This document shows positions 22,401 through 30,545 of a stretch of DNA of 64,000 bases, piece by piece; position 1 is the stretch's first letter, and every line of letters starts with the position of its first letter. Source of the DNA: Mactra quadrangularis (lineage: Eukaryota; Mollusca; Bivalvia; Venerida; Mactridae); contig CM046308.1 of NCBI GenBank assembly GCA_025267735.1, forward strand, positions 31,175,267-31,239,266, read 5' to 3'. The translations under genes were made by a program, and so were the position numbers. The notes beneath the pieces were generated by a model. That model worked only from the letters and a program-made list of their open reading frames with translations, did no database searches and had not been told where the DNA came from.

Positions 22401-23274
22401 TGTTGAAAAATCCGGCTAATAAAATCACTTAGTAATAAAATATTACAAGTGCATCGTACATGACCAAGTAAACTTATATATTCACACATATAATTGTGAA
22501 ATATGACACAATTATAGCAGTATTATTATAGGTCATAGTAATTAAATACACCAGGAAACATACGTCAACTGGTCAGTTTTTATTACTCATACTAGACTGG
22601 ACATTATATACATGATGTGATATTAACTACATACCAACCAGTCAGCCCTATAACATATATAGTGGATCAAAGGCCGAGGTCTACTATATGTTAGTGGTCT
22701 GACTGGGAGGTCACTATTAGACCAGCGGGCCCTAAGTGGTGTGTACTATTTCTTATATTGTACTGCACATTTTTAAAACTTGATTTTTTGAAAAGGCAAA
22801 AGAATAAACAATGTTAAACATTTAATAAGACAAAACTGATAGCATATACTTTGTTTACACGGTGACAATTTTTTTTTGCTCCGTGAAAATTACGTGGGTA
22901 ATATGCCACTAAACAAGCATTTAATATCGACTGGATATGATGTCAGCAGGCCGCTATCACATAAAAATGGCCCGCTGCCAAAATATGTTGAAATTATGTG
23001 TGCTATGTTTCAAAAAAGAAGCAATTTTGTGTAAGGTATGATATATAATTATTTTCAATATACTGGTCAGTTAGTCTTTGATCTAGGTCTAATTATAGCT
23101 TGGGTTGTATATAGTAACCACAAGTCCACAACCATCAGCTCTATAAATTTAAAGCACACACTCACCTTCAGCACTTGGTAGTGGATTTTTTTCCTGTACT
23201 TCAACTTGTTTCAACTGAGTACCACTTTTAATATCTTTTAACAAGGCAGGATCAGCTTTCTTATCGCTAGACAT
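7424..23274 (-). CDS. Multi-repeat beta-thymosin, seven coding exons, 219 aa
   Basis: Actin-monomer-binding protein of the beta-thymosin/WH2 family (the group of Drosophila ciboulot, C. elegans tetrathymosin and Hermissenda Csp24); expected to be cytosolic. Joining 23274-23166, 19902-19804, 17904-17803, 11929-11816, 9457-9350, 8656-8555 and 7449-7424 gives 660 coding bases with no internal stop, all junctions GT/AG and all introns phase 1. Six repeats are visible. Actin-motif segments are LKQVEV (21-26), LKHCET (55-60), LKHTET (88-93), LRRQNT (126-131), LKKVDT (164-169) and LKHAET (196-201). Repeats 1, 3 and 6 keep the following NPLP; repeats 2, 4 and 5 do not. The C-terminus is DIQAEKKA, resembling the helical tail of thymosin beta-4. 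The ATG is supported by an in-frame TAA two codons upstream in the same exon. Homology is read from motifs, without a database search. Confidence 0.9.
7931..8191 (-). mobile_element. SINE family A, head-truncated copy
   Basis: The tail (TTTA repeat on the plus strand) and body match 26165-26447, but the copy stops within the tRNA-like head. It is flanked by the 13-bp direct repeat TCAAGTTCTTACA (7918-7930 and 8192-8204), so it inserted incomplete. It lies in the last thymosin intron. Confidence 0.88.
8555..8656 (-). CDS. Thymosin exon, repeat 6
   Basis: A 102-bp symmetric phase-1 exon coding residues 178-211, with FSKDQLKHAETCEKNPLP, a near-canonical repeat. Acceptor TTTATTTCAG, donor GTATGC. 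Confidence 0.9.
9350..9457 (-). CDS. Thymosin exon, repeat 5
   Basis: A 108-bp symmetric phase-1 exon coding residues 142-177. The linker INQEKKEQELRNSIGSY parallels repeat 4. The core is LKKVDTNEK, ending DALKE without NPLP. The donor is GTAAGTAAAG. The last coding base is A, not G, so the split codon becomes Ile instead of Val or Ala. Confidence 0.85.
9526..9900. mobile_element. Small palindromic MITE split by a SINE
   Basis: The outer inverted ends are ATGGGTCAATGCAAAACTAG on the left and the complement of ATGGGTCAGCGCAAAACTAG on the right. Without the SINE at 9565-9853 and one copy of its target duplication the element would be only about 70 bp, like the uninterrupted relatives at 27291-27352 and 28918-28992. 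Confidence 0.75.
9565..9853 (-). mobile_element. SINE family A, near full-length, nested in a MITE
   Basis: Body and tRNA-like head (degenerate B box GATTCGAACC) of family A, flanked by the 13-bp duplication TATCCTTCTTTAT (9552-9564 and 9854-9866). It is more diverged than the 26165 copy, so it is older. It lies in the intron between repeats 4 and 5. Confidence 0.85.
9901..11815. other. Thymosin intron between repeats 4 and 5 (remaining part)
   Basis: Mostly unique AT-rich intron. A tRNA-like minus-strand segment at about 10690-10770 (B-box-like TGTTCAATTCC) is a probable old SINE head. No further thymosin exon was seen. Confidence 0.5.
11816..11929 (-). CDS. Thymosin exon, repeat 4
   Basis: A 114-bp symmetric phase-1 exon coding residues 104-141. 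A charged linker (IQEEKREQEHRKSIGEF) precedes LRRQNTQEKIVLP. The core has Arg-Arg for Lys-Lys and Asn for Glu, so actin affinity may differ. The linker resembles that of repeat 5, suggesting that these two exons arose by duplication. Confidence 0.85.
12076..12326 (-). mobile_element. TATACCCCC element, copy 1
   Basis: About 250 bp, with ATACCCCCGC at both ends in inverted orientation, a fold-back near its 5' end (CCCCGCTTCG/GAAGAGGGG), a (TCCG)n microsatellite and an interior that nearly matches the copy at 63546-63778. The frame encoding ...CGVKRFHAPCSSTSC... is carried by both copies as part of the repeat and is not a gene. Confidence 0.85.
12376..12661 (-). mobile_element. Helentron-like element, family D (uninterrupted copy)
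   Basis: On the minus strand the element starts near TAGCCAGATTTTCAATG and ends with an 8-bp-stem hairpin (TAATGTGG/CCACATTA, about 12384-12402) followed by CGTTTCTTG and then TTTT. The GCCGGATTT-type motif occurs near both ends. It is homologous to 20967-22419, which carries a Tc1 insertion, so this copy shows the empty site. Confidence 0.7.
12662..14458. other. Thymosin intron between repeats 3 and 4 (part)
   Basis: AT-rich unique intron with short poly-A and TA runs (13920-14000). No exon-like segment with good splice sites in the thymosin frame was found. Confidence 0.5.
14459..14845 (-). mobile_element. LINE 3' end fragment
   Basis: Read on the minus strand this matches the LINE at 51060-51518: a degraded reverse-transcriptase C-terminus (EAPKYI-type and HxxxDC-type motifs, ending at a stop after YLTF), a 3' UTR, then CTTTTTGTGTTGGTGTGCTG and a tail of AAAC repeats. 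5'-truncated and dead. Confidence 0.7.
14846..17802. other. Thymosin intron between repeats 3 and 4 (rest)
   Basis: AT-rich intronic sequence with a 12-G run at 15533-15544. No gene or clear repeat was identified. Confidence 0.5.
17803..17904 (-). CDS. Thymosin exon, repeat 3
   Basis: A 102-bp symmetric phase-1 exon coding residues 70-103. FDKGQLKHTETSEKNPLP is the repeat closest to canonical thymosin beta-4. Acceptor TTATTTTAG, donor GTATGTA. Confidence 0.9.
17905..19803. other. Thymosin intron between repeats 2 and 3
   Basis: Unique AT-rich sequence apart from the tRNA-like element near 19455. No additional thymosin repeat exon was detected here. Confidence 0.5.
19455..19620 (+). mobile_element. 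tRNA-derived SINE-like element
   Basis: GAGGTACAGTGGTAAGACAT (A-box-like) is followed about 40 bp later by the B box GGGTTCAAATCCC, the spacing of a tRNA head, then an unrelated body. No second copy was seen in the window, so the family and 3' end are uncertain. Confidence 0.45.
19804..19902 (-). CDS. Thymosin exon, repeat 2
   Basis: A 99-bp symmetric phase-1 exon coding residues 37-69. FDQSKLKHCETQEK is a good actin-binding motif, but the NPLP element is replaced by KDGWKD, an unusual Trp-containing ending. Skipping this exon would keep the frame. Confidence 0.88.
20385..20942. mobile_element. hAT-like non-autonomous element
   Basis: The left end TAGAGCTGCAGCGATTCG and right end CGAATCGTTGCAGCCCTA are inverted repeats of the TAGGGCTGCAACGATT type common to hAT superfamily elements. 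Both ends carry many TTCGATTCGA repeats. No transposase. No 8-bp target duplication could be matched. Confidence 0.6.
20967..22419 (-). mobile_element. Helentron-like element, family D, with Tc1 insertion
   Basis: Homologous to 12376-12661 on both sides of the Tc1 relic at 21151-22330. The 3' end (minus strand) has the same hairpin and TTTCTTG followed by TTT; the 5' end is TAGCCGGATTTTTCAACA. Comparison with the uninterrupted copy gives the exact pre-insertion site. Confidence 0.75.
21151..22330 (+). pseudogene. Tc1-like transposon relic, internally deleted (copy 1)
   Basis: An 1180-bp element with inverted ends (TACTCGGCGTCAATGAAAAC and its complement) and TA duplications at 21149-21150 and 22331-22332. 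The transposase is broken. The N-terminal helix-turn-helix part (MPRLGDTQ, HQTIMN, GRSRLG) is followed directly by the late catalytic domain (WGGDSVM, HRYIDNVL, QQDNARPHS). The stretch that should carry the first catalytic Asp is missing. The Glu of the DD34E triad (NPI-E-HLWD context) reads Met, and frameshifts and stops follow. It cannot be active. The same deletion exists in the copy at 59353-60533. Confidence 0.88.
22420..23165. other. Thymosin intron between repeats 1 and 2 (part)
   Basis: Intronic sequence between the family D element and the first coding exon. Short partial inverted motifs occur around 22610-22740 (ACCAGTCAG/CTGACTGG), suggesting an old fold-back element. No exon seen. 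Confidence 0.4.
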
Positions 23275-23292
23275 GATTTACAATATAGTTAT
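23166..23292 (-). CDS. Thymosin exon with start codon and repeat 1
   Basis: The acceptor TTTTCAG precedes 23292 and the donor GTGAG follows 23166. The exon has 18 bases of 5' UTR, ATG at 23274-23272, and codes residues 1-36. It starts MSSDKKADPALL and ends with LKQVEV followed by QEKNPLP. The LKxxEV form departs from the usual LKKTET. Ends in phase 1 (final G). Confidence 0.9.
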
Positions 23293-23362
23293 CTGAAAAT
23301 ATAAAGTTTATAACACATTTGCTTATACATATAACATAAACTATGGTAACCTAGCCCTTATA

Positions 23363-23830
23363 GAGGGCTGCTGCGAGTATCCGAGTACTCGGGTTTCGCA
23401 ATCCCGACTAGAAAACCGAGTACAAGTATTCGGCACTTTTAAAATCGTTGGATCGCGATCTATTTTTACACAAAAATGAAAAAAAACTTAACAGCTTAAT
23501 TACCATCGAAAATGAGCTGCGTTACGTATGAAAACATAAATTAAGGTACTTAGTGCACCGCGCATTTTCAGCACCTGGCAAAACCCTTCTTTGAATCTCT
23601 AAAATGACGCTGCAGAAGGTTATGTTGAAAGTGCAATAAAAGCTTTAGTTATTCTTCACTTATCTTTGTTATATTTATATTCATATACAAATGTATATAT
23701 ATATGTGTTGTATATATGAACTCTTGTATGCTTTTTCATTAACCGGTGATTCTTGGTTCGATTCGTATATCGTTCTACATGAATCGTGGTTTGGATCGGA
23801 TCGCCACTTGCTCAACCATCCCCAGCCCTA
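23363..23830. mobile_element. hAT-like non-autonomous element with 8-bp TSD
   Basis: A 468-bp element starting GAGGGCTGCTGCGAG and ending CATCCCCAGCCCTA, with imperfect TAGGGCTG-type inverted ends. It is flanked on both sides by the exact 8-bp direct repeat CCCTTATA (23355-23362, 23831-23838), the size expected for hAT transposition. It sits 70 bp upstream of the first coding thymosin exon, inside the 5' UTR intron. Confidence 0.85.
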
Positions 23831-23838
23831 CCCTTATA

Positions 23839-25015
23839 CCTATGTCTTATTGGAACAATATTATCCATTCAGGTAAAATGCTGTTTTTCCCTTTTTCTGG
23901 CTCTTTCTTTAGTACTCGGGGAAGGGTAATAAACTGATACCTAATACAAAATCAAGCATGCTAACCACACCACCATAAAAGCTAATTATAGAGTCACAGC
24001 TTTTACTTTTATGCACCCAACGAATCAAATTTTGAGTGCACAGCATTTTTCAGACATATAATTTTATTAATTGGTAGGCTTATCATTTTTATCCACCTCG
24101 GCAATTCATTATAGATTCAGGTAAATTCAGTACACATAAAATAAATAAGGGTGTACAATTCAAAATTATAGTCGCAGAAAGTAAAAAAACACTGTAATAT
24201 TCAAGATACAGAATAAATATACCAACCGCAGCTTTTCAATACAACTAATTTTTAGACAAAAATTATTTTTTCTAAATAAATGGCCTTCACGTTTATTGAA
24301 CATTTTTAATACAAAATATTATACATCTAAATGAAAGGTTTTTTATACAGGCATGCAAATCTTTTAACTCATTCATTCATTCAAATCATGAATGCAACTA
24401 TTTATAATTAAAGTATTTTCTTCAGGAATTTTACACATACATGTACCATTGAATTAGGATTTCAGTTAACAATGTTTTCCCCATTACATAAAATTGTCAG
24501 TCTTCGTACTACATCAGTATGGAATCAGTGGTCTAGTGGTAGGATGTACCCTAGGCGATCAAAAGCCCATTCTCGTACCCAGAGTCTAGTAGGATTCTTA
24601 ATACTAGCCTCTGGCGCCACATGGCTAATGAAACATCATTATTTTGGCCGATATCGACCAATCAGAATGCTTTCGCGAAAATTTTCGCGACAAATGTCAT
24701 CTGGCGCTTTACATAGCACCTTCGTCCAAAGTTTACGATAATGTTAGTTATTTCTGTAACCAAGGTGACACATAATCTAGGGTCTATCTACATAAACATG
24801 ACAGCAGTCCTGCTGTTTTATGGCTTTAATCCTTTGAAGGTCCAATAAAGTGTGCAGTAGCAATATACACCAATCAAGAAAATAGTTGTTTGCTTTATGA
24901 CAGGATGTTAGACAGGCAATGATTAAATGTGTGAAACACTAATTATTGATATTATCAGGCGATTATTATACAGGATGGCACGCTTTATTTCAATTTTCAC
25001 TAGCCCAAAGCTTCA
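23839..25015. other. 5' UTR intron of the thymosin gene (part)
   Basis: AT-rich. Contains at 24568-24616 a CATTCTCGTACCCAGAGTCTAG segment shared with the fold-back MITE at 41259-41346, and a tRNA-like GTGGTCTAGTGGTAGGATG near 24528. No coding exon. Confidence 0.45.
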
Positions 25016-25239
25016 TTTATTTATTTTTTTAACGTCATATTCAATACATATTTAGGTCATACATACGACAGCCAGCTCTTCCTACTATAGGTTTCCTAGA
25101 CACTTTTCTATCACCAGTACTTACCCTACCACGAGGCAGACAACTCATGTAAAGGGTATGACCTACCGTGACCGGGCTCAAACTCGTGATCTATGGATTC
25201 GAAGTCAGACATGCTAACCACTACGCCAGGGCCGCGGCT
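25016..25239 (-). mobile_element. SINE family B, older copy
   Basis: Minus-strand copy of the tRNA-Arg-like SINE found intact at 61314-61573: head (GCCGCGGC...GTAGTGGTTAGCATGTCTGACTTCG), middle (GGTAGGGTAAG, CTGGTGATAG) and end (GACGT...AAAAAAATAAATAAA) are all recognisable, with many substitutions. Confidence 0.8.
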
Positions 25240-26164
25240 TGCCCAAGGCTTCAGGCAAGCTAAGTACTATTGGAACTAACCAGACAGGAGGCAGTGTACA
25301 AATACAACTCAAATACAAGTCTATAAAATCTATGAAACAAATACACACAATGTTCATGTTATATAAAACCTTGCCAGAGCAACAATTCTAGACTGTTGCT
25401 TTAAATACTTCAAATAACTAAAATAAACAATGAAATAAAAAACATAACCAAAACGGAAATTAATGTTGCGCACTTTAATATTTCAATAAATAAACTCTAT
25501 GATGCATGAATGTGAACCATACATAAACAATATTCAACCAGACTATATACAAAACAATAAGCCTTTATAAACATAGAAGACAAAATTATACAAAAGTTAT
25601 TATTACATGGTTGAGGGGGGTTCAAGAAATGGGCTCAAAGGAACACATCCCTTCCTCCACTCAAATTTCATTAACCCAAGGTAATTAAGCACGTAAGTAT
25701 AATTGATTACACTATCAGAATTATATTGTAGGCAGTTCATCACTCATATTCTTAGCCTGGAACACCCCTATAAATTGATAGGATTGATCCAGCCCTGTAG
25801 TGTTATGGTATGAAAGGAATGTACCAACTTGGTTTTAAACTTAACAGTTTTAGGTTATATATATCTCAGTCATACAATACATTTATACATATAGATAAAC
25901 TTATGAGAAGTTACATATAACAGTTACATCTGGCCAACATTAAATTACTCATAAAATTAGAGCATGGTTTTTTAACTTCAAAGTGAAAATATATAAAAAT
26001 CGCTGAGACATTATAATTTACAATCACTTGTATCATGAAGTATGGGTGTGTCTGAGCATAGGTTTCAACAGGCATCTGGTTGTAGAATATAGCAGTATGT
26101 TTTTCTTCATTATTTAGCCTTATAACATACAATTTCATTTTTTAAGAATTAACCCCTTTTGATA

Positions 26165-26447
26165 TTTATTTATTTATTGGAGTTAACGCCGTATCAACAC
26201 AATTCAGGTCATTTCACGGCGTCCAGCGCACCTAACCTAGCTTTCCTGGACCATTGTCTATAACCAGTACTCACCTACCCTTCCACAAGGCTGGAAACTT
26301 CTCCATATTATCTAATCAATGGAGGAAAATCGACATTATTGTCAAATTTTCATGAAAGGGTATCCCGGGTGGGATTCGAACCCGCACCCCCTCGGGCACG
26401 AGTATCCAAATCCCGGCGCGCTACCAACTGGGCTATCGACCCGGGTA
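26165..26447 (-). mobile_element. SINE family A, full-length
   Basis: On the minus strand it starts CCCGGGTCGATAGCCCAGTTGG (tRNA-like A box), has B box GGGTTCGAATCCC, then a body and an AAATA-repeat tail. It is flanked by a 14-bp duplication AACCCCTTTTGATA (26151-26164 and 26448-26461). The best-preserved copy in the window, therefore fairly recent. Confidence 0.92.
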
Positions 26448-27290
26448 AACCCCTTTTGATAAAGGACCAAAAGTGAATGAACTTCAAGAAGTAAATGGCG
26501 AGACTCATATTTTAACATATTTCTTTAATAGACTGGTAACAGAGGTTTCGGCCAGCATTCCATTCACAAGGGAGCACGACGTGAACATTTAGCGTGAAAC
26601 TTGAACGTGAGGCATTTCATGTTGGCGTTACACGGTCATATGTCTTAAATTCGTGTTTTACGCTCACGTCTTGCTCACGCCGATATGGAATACATACAAT
26701 AGAAAATCATTCATTTAATTTTTTATGTACTCGCTTCACATTCACACTACATGTTCCCGTATGAATTATGACAAGGTTATGAGAGTCTCACATTATCTGA
26801 GTATCAACAGAGACTTGAATCAAGGAACCTTGGTACATAGAATTTAAAGCCATCAAAAAAGCTTTCAAAGAGTAACCTTGAACAACAAACAATGAAGTAT
26901 ACTACACCTTACATTAGAAATAGTTTAAACTTAAGATAAGCATACAATGTATGCATTCAAAATATATACATTTAACTCTAAGGTTACACCCTGTCTGGTG
27001 TTTACATCCAACTTTATGTATACAAGGTTCAACAAAATTCCATACTCACAAAATTGATAACCTCCACAAACATTAACTTATTTAATATATTGAAAAAATG
27101 AACACAGGAAATCCTAACCTTACTTTAAAAATTGCAAAGTTTGTACGAGTTACCTTGTTTTTAAAATGAAAAGTCTGTGATTGAATGTGCGGTTAGCAAG
27201 TGGATTTCAAAATAAAGGGCTTTTGTTTTCAAACTTTCCAAATTCAAGTGATGTCATAAATATATTGCCAGCCCACACAGATGGGTCAGT

Positions 27291-27352
27291 GCAAAAGTAG
27301 TCTAAATCCTTCTTTATCCACATGTAGTTAAAACTAGTCTTGTATCGACCAA
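27291..27352. mobile_element. Tiny palindromic MITE
   Basis: About 62 bp. ATGGGTCAGTGCAAAAGTAG and the complement of a GGTCGATACAAGACTAG-type end face each other around TCCTTCTTTATCC. It belongs to the family split by a SINE at 9526-9900. Confidence 0.6.
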
Positions 27353-28917
27353 TCATTACTCACTATACCTCAATCCCTCCCCTGAGTCAATGGTCTTGAT
27401 AAAGGGATAATAATTTGATAAAAGGTCAGTACTGTTTACGTCACAAGACACATTAACCCTCGGAAAGAGGATATTCCCATCTGTTATCCACACTGTATAG
27501 AAGATAACCCCTTAAACTTGTAAATAAAATACAACCACAATATCAGTCTAAATGTTGATGTATCAATGTTTAATCCAGTTAAAACAGGATATTACTCATT
27601 TTACAACAATTTAAAGTACATGTTCAATAACTTATCTGAATGCAGAGATTCAATACCTTATACAGTAGCACATGCAGTATTACATTAACTATATTTAGGG
27701 TTTTAAAAACAAACACTGACATTTATAGTGATTTTCCTCAGAAGGCCGTATGAAACATAACCAGTAAGATTCAGCTTTTAAAGTTATGTTTAGCTATTTT
27801 AAATGGTCATTCATCAAACTAGCCCAACTAAATGAACTACGTAATTTTAACTGGTCAGAATAAATTTTCACTAGTTCTTGGGTTAGGGGCTAGTGGGTTC
27901 AGGCAGTGACTGTTAGTTTCTTGGTATAACAACATGTCAGAAAGTGATAGTTTCGCTTTCAAGCTAGGTTAAATATCCTCATACTTAAGAGGTACAGAGT
28001 TGTTTTAAACTAATACCTTAGAATAATGTCGCTGAATCATGACGAGTAACCCTATCACTGAACTATCAGTCTGAAGTATCAGACCCTGTTAACAATGACT
28101 AAAATGTTAGCCCCACATATGGTGATGCAATATACATTCATTACAACTCATGGCAACAAAGAAAGAAATATACATTAACAACCACATCTAAATCAGGTGC
28201 AAACCACTCACTCTTCTCATCTTAACTAAATAAGATTTACTATAATTTTGCCTTACAAAACACAAACAATTTCATCAAACTGATAAGTCTAACCATATAC
28301 AAGTCACATAACCACATTTTATACACTTCAGGAAAGAGAGATACCGGGTAACAAGTATACAATCTCTATATCGCGGGTTTATCAGTAGTAACTCAATTTT
28401 AAGAAAATTGAGTAACAAATGTTTTGTACATGAAGTAACAATAACAATGAATATATTACTAAGAACTTGAGTGAGTCATTTCCTCATCAGCTTTATAACA
28501 AAAGACTTTCACTTAAGTCATTATACATACATGTATATGTATATGTACAATGGTATTATTGTTCATCATTGACCAGATAAGAACAAAACTATCATCAGTC
28601 ACTATGATAGAAAGTGCTGACAGTGTACAAAAGACCTAATTAGGAAATCCAATTTGTTCGTTCTTCGTCTGTGCACAGGAGGTACAAACAAAGTTTGTTG
28701 AAGAGCATGAAACACAGATCAAATCCTTTCGTTCTTTGTATGCATATTTTCATTTTAATGGCAAGAAGTTGTATGTATTCCAAGGAAAACCCCAAATAGT
28801 TATGTGCATTTTTGCAATAATCTCTTATTTTGAAGAACTTCAAGGCAATATGCATGACTAATTATACATTGAATAACAAAGTCTTTAATTGATAACCCTT
28901 AATTAAATGCTAATATA

Positions 28918-28992
28918 AATGCGTCAACACAAAACTAGTTTAACTACAAGCTAAAATAAAGAACAATGTAGACTAGTTTTGCACTGATCCAT
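28918..28992. mobile_element. Tiny palindromic MITE
   Basis: About 75 bp. GTCAACACAAAACTAGTTTA is inverted relative to GTAGACTAGTTTTGCACTGA. Same family as 27291-27352. Confidence 0.6.
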
Positions 28993-29049
28993 TACAGTGT
29001 AATCATGACTCATTTCCATATCCAATCTCCGTAAACAGATATCCTGTAG

Positions 29050-29400
29050 ACTGCTGTCATACAGGATCTCTACTGTCTCCGTGGAAGGTCACGTCGAGAT
29101 GAACTTTGTGTCGACCAATCAATGCATAGCTTTCATCTAGACGAAACACTATTAATAACATTTTGATTTCGTAATTTCTATTTTTAGACCAAGGTTTGCT
29201 AGCTTATTTAACAGCGGTTTTATTCACAGTCTGCAATTAGACGGCTCATTTCAAATTGCGTGACGTAGGCGATGTAAACATGTTATGTATCATAACAATT
29301 TCGTCATTTATATCATGATGAGAAAAGGTCACCTGAACGTGACCCTCATTTGAAAAAGGCCAGATCTAAATTAGCGAGTATGCGAGCAGAAAATTTTAGA
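29050..29400 (-). repeat. Dispersed repeat, copy 1
   Basis: About 330 bp, including AGACCAAGGTTTG, AATTGCGTGACGTAGGCGATG and AAGGTCACCTGAACGTGACC. It is homologous in inverse orientation to 56519-56838. Class unknown; no terminal repeats or coding capacity were recognised. Confidence 0.65.
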
Positions 29401-30049
29401 TCGTGTTTTAATCAGATTCTTCCATATCCTAATCTTAATAAAAAACAAAACAAAGCACTATAGTATAACATTTATCAAGATGTAAACTAATTATTCCATC
29501 TGAACAAGAATGATGTATGTATATATGACATGAAGACATTGATTGATTGTTTATTAATAATTACTATAATAATTATCATTGCCAATAATGATGTGTCGCT
29601 TGTAATGTGATAGTACAATGTATCATTAAAACAAACTATACATGCAGTGTAATTAAAACATGAATTACTATTATTGTAACACTATACAATGTTATATTGT
29701 TTTTGTTTTGGATTGTTCTCCGACTTTATTAACAATTTTATTATGACACCCAATATTCACCGTAATTGCTTTCTTGGAAAATGTTTTTATACCAGTACTA
29801 AGAGTGTATCCTTTCTCATATAAAAGAGGCACAACATTGATACTTCTATAGTATTATGCAAGACAATTGCAATAATTTCCTATTTTAATCAATACAATCA
29901 CTTACATGCATGCACTAGAACTATAATTTCCTTATTTAAGTGCATTATGTAAAACTTAGGAGTAACATAACTCAAATATAACCCCTATCCTACGTTAGTA
30001 GTCAGACAAGGGATGAGCGTACAGCAAATAGCGTAACCTAAACAGTTTC

Positions 30050-30545
30050 ATTTAGGTGACAGCTTAGAACAGCTGGTTGACAAGTTAATACAGCTAGGTG
30101 GCATGCAAATACAGCTGGTTTGCAACCTAGTAACAGCGAGGTGACAAGCTAATACAGTTGGTTTGCAACTTGATACAGCTAGGTGACAAGCTAATACAGC
30201 TGGTTTGCAACCTAGTAACAGCTAGGTGACAAGCTAATACAGCTGGTTTGCAACTTGATACAGCTAGGTGACAAGCTAATACAGCTGGTTTACAACTTGA
30301 TATAGCTAGGCTACTACAGCTGGTTTGCAACTTGATACAGCTAGGTGACAAGCTAATACAGCTGGTTTGCGACTTGATACAGCTAGGTGACAAGCTTATA
30401 CAGGTAGTTGGCAGCTTCATACAGCTAATTGCAGACAGCTTGTTGTTTGATACAGCTGGTTGGCAACTTGATACAGCAAGGTGACAAGTCGATATAGCTA
30501 GCTGGCAGTTTGATGCAGCTGGGTGGTAGTGTATAACAACTAGGT
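30050..30545. repeat. Minisatellite, about 42-bp unit (two 21-bp halves)
   Basis: Alternating halves of the type ACAGCTAGGTGACAAGCTAAT and ACAGCTGGTTTGCAACTTGAT recur through about 500 bp, degenerating toward both ends. A minus-strand frame gives a periodic SLSPSCIKLQTSC-like peptide, which is a product of the repeat and not a gene. Confidence 0.88.

Larger units (their letters stand above)
26462..29049. other. 5' UTR intron of the thymosin gene (part)
   Basis: AT-rich intron with two tiny palindromic MITEs (27291-27352, 28918-28992). A GTGAG/CTCAC-rich segment at 26540-26700 with inverted ends ATTCCAT/ATGGAAT may be another decayed fold-back element. Confidence 0.4.

Noticed and set aside
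30127..30420. Periodic Cys/Ser-rich peptide frame
   Set aside because: Generated by the 42-bp minisatellite; no splice or start support, and a frame free of stops is expected when the unit length is a multiple of three.
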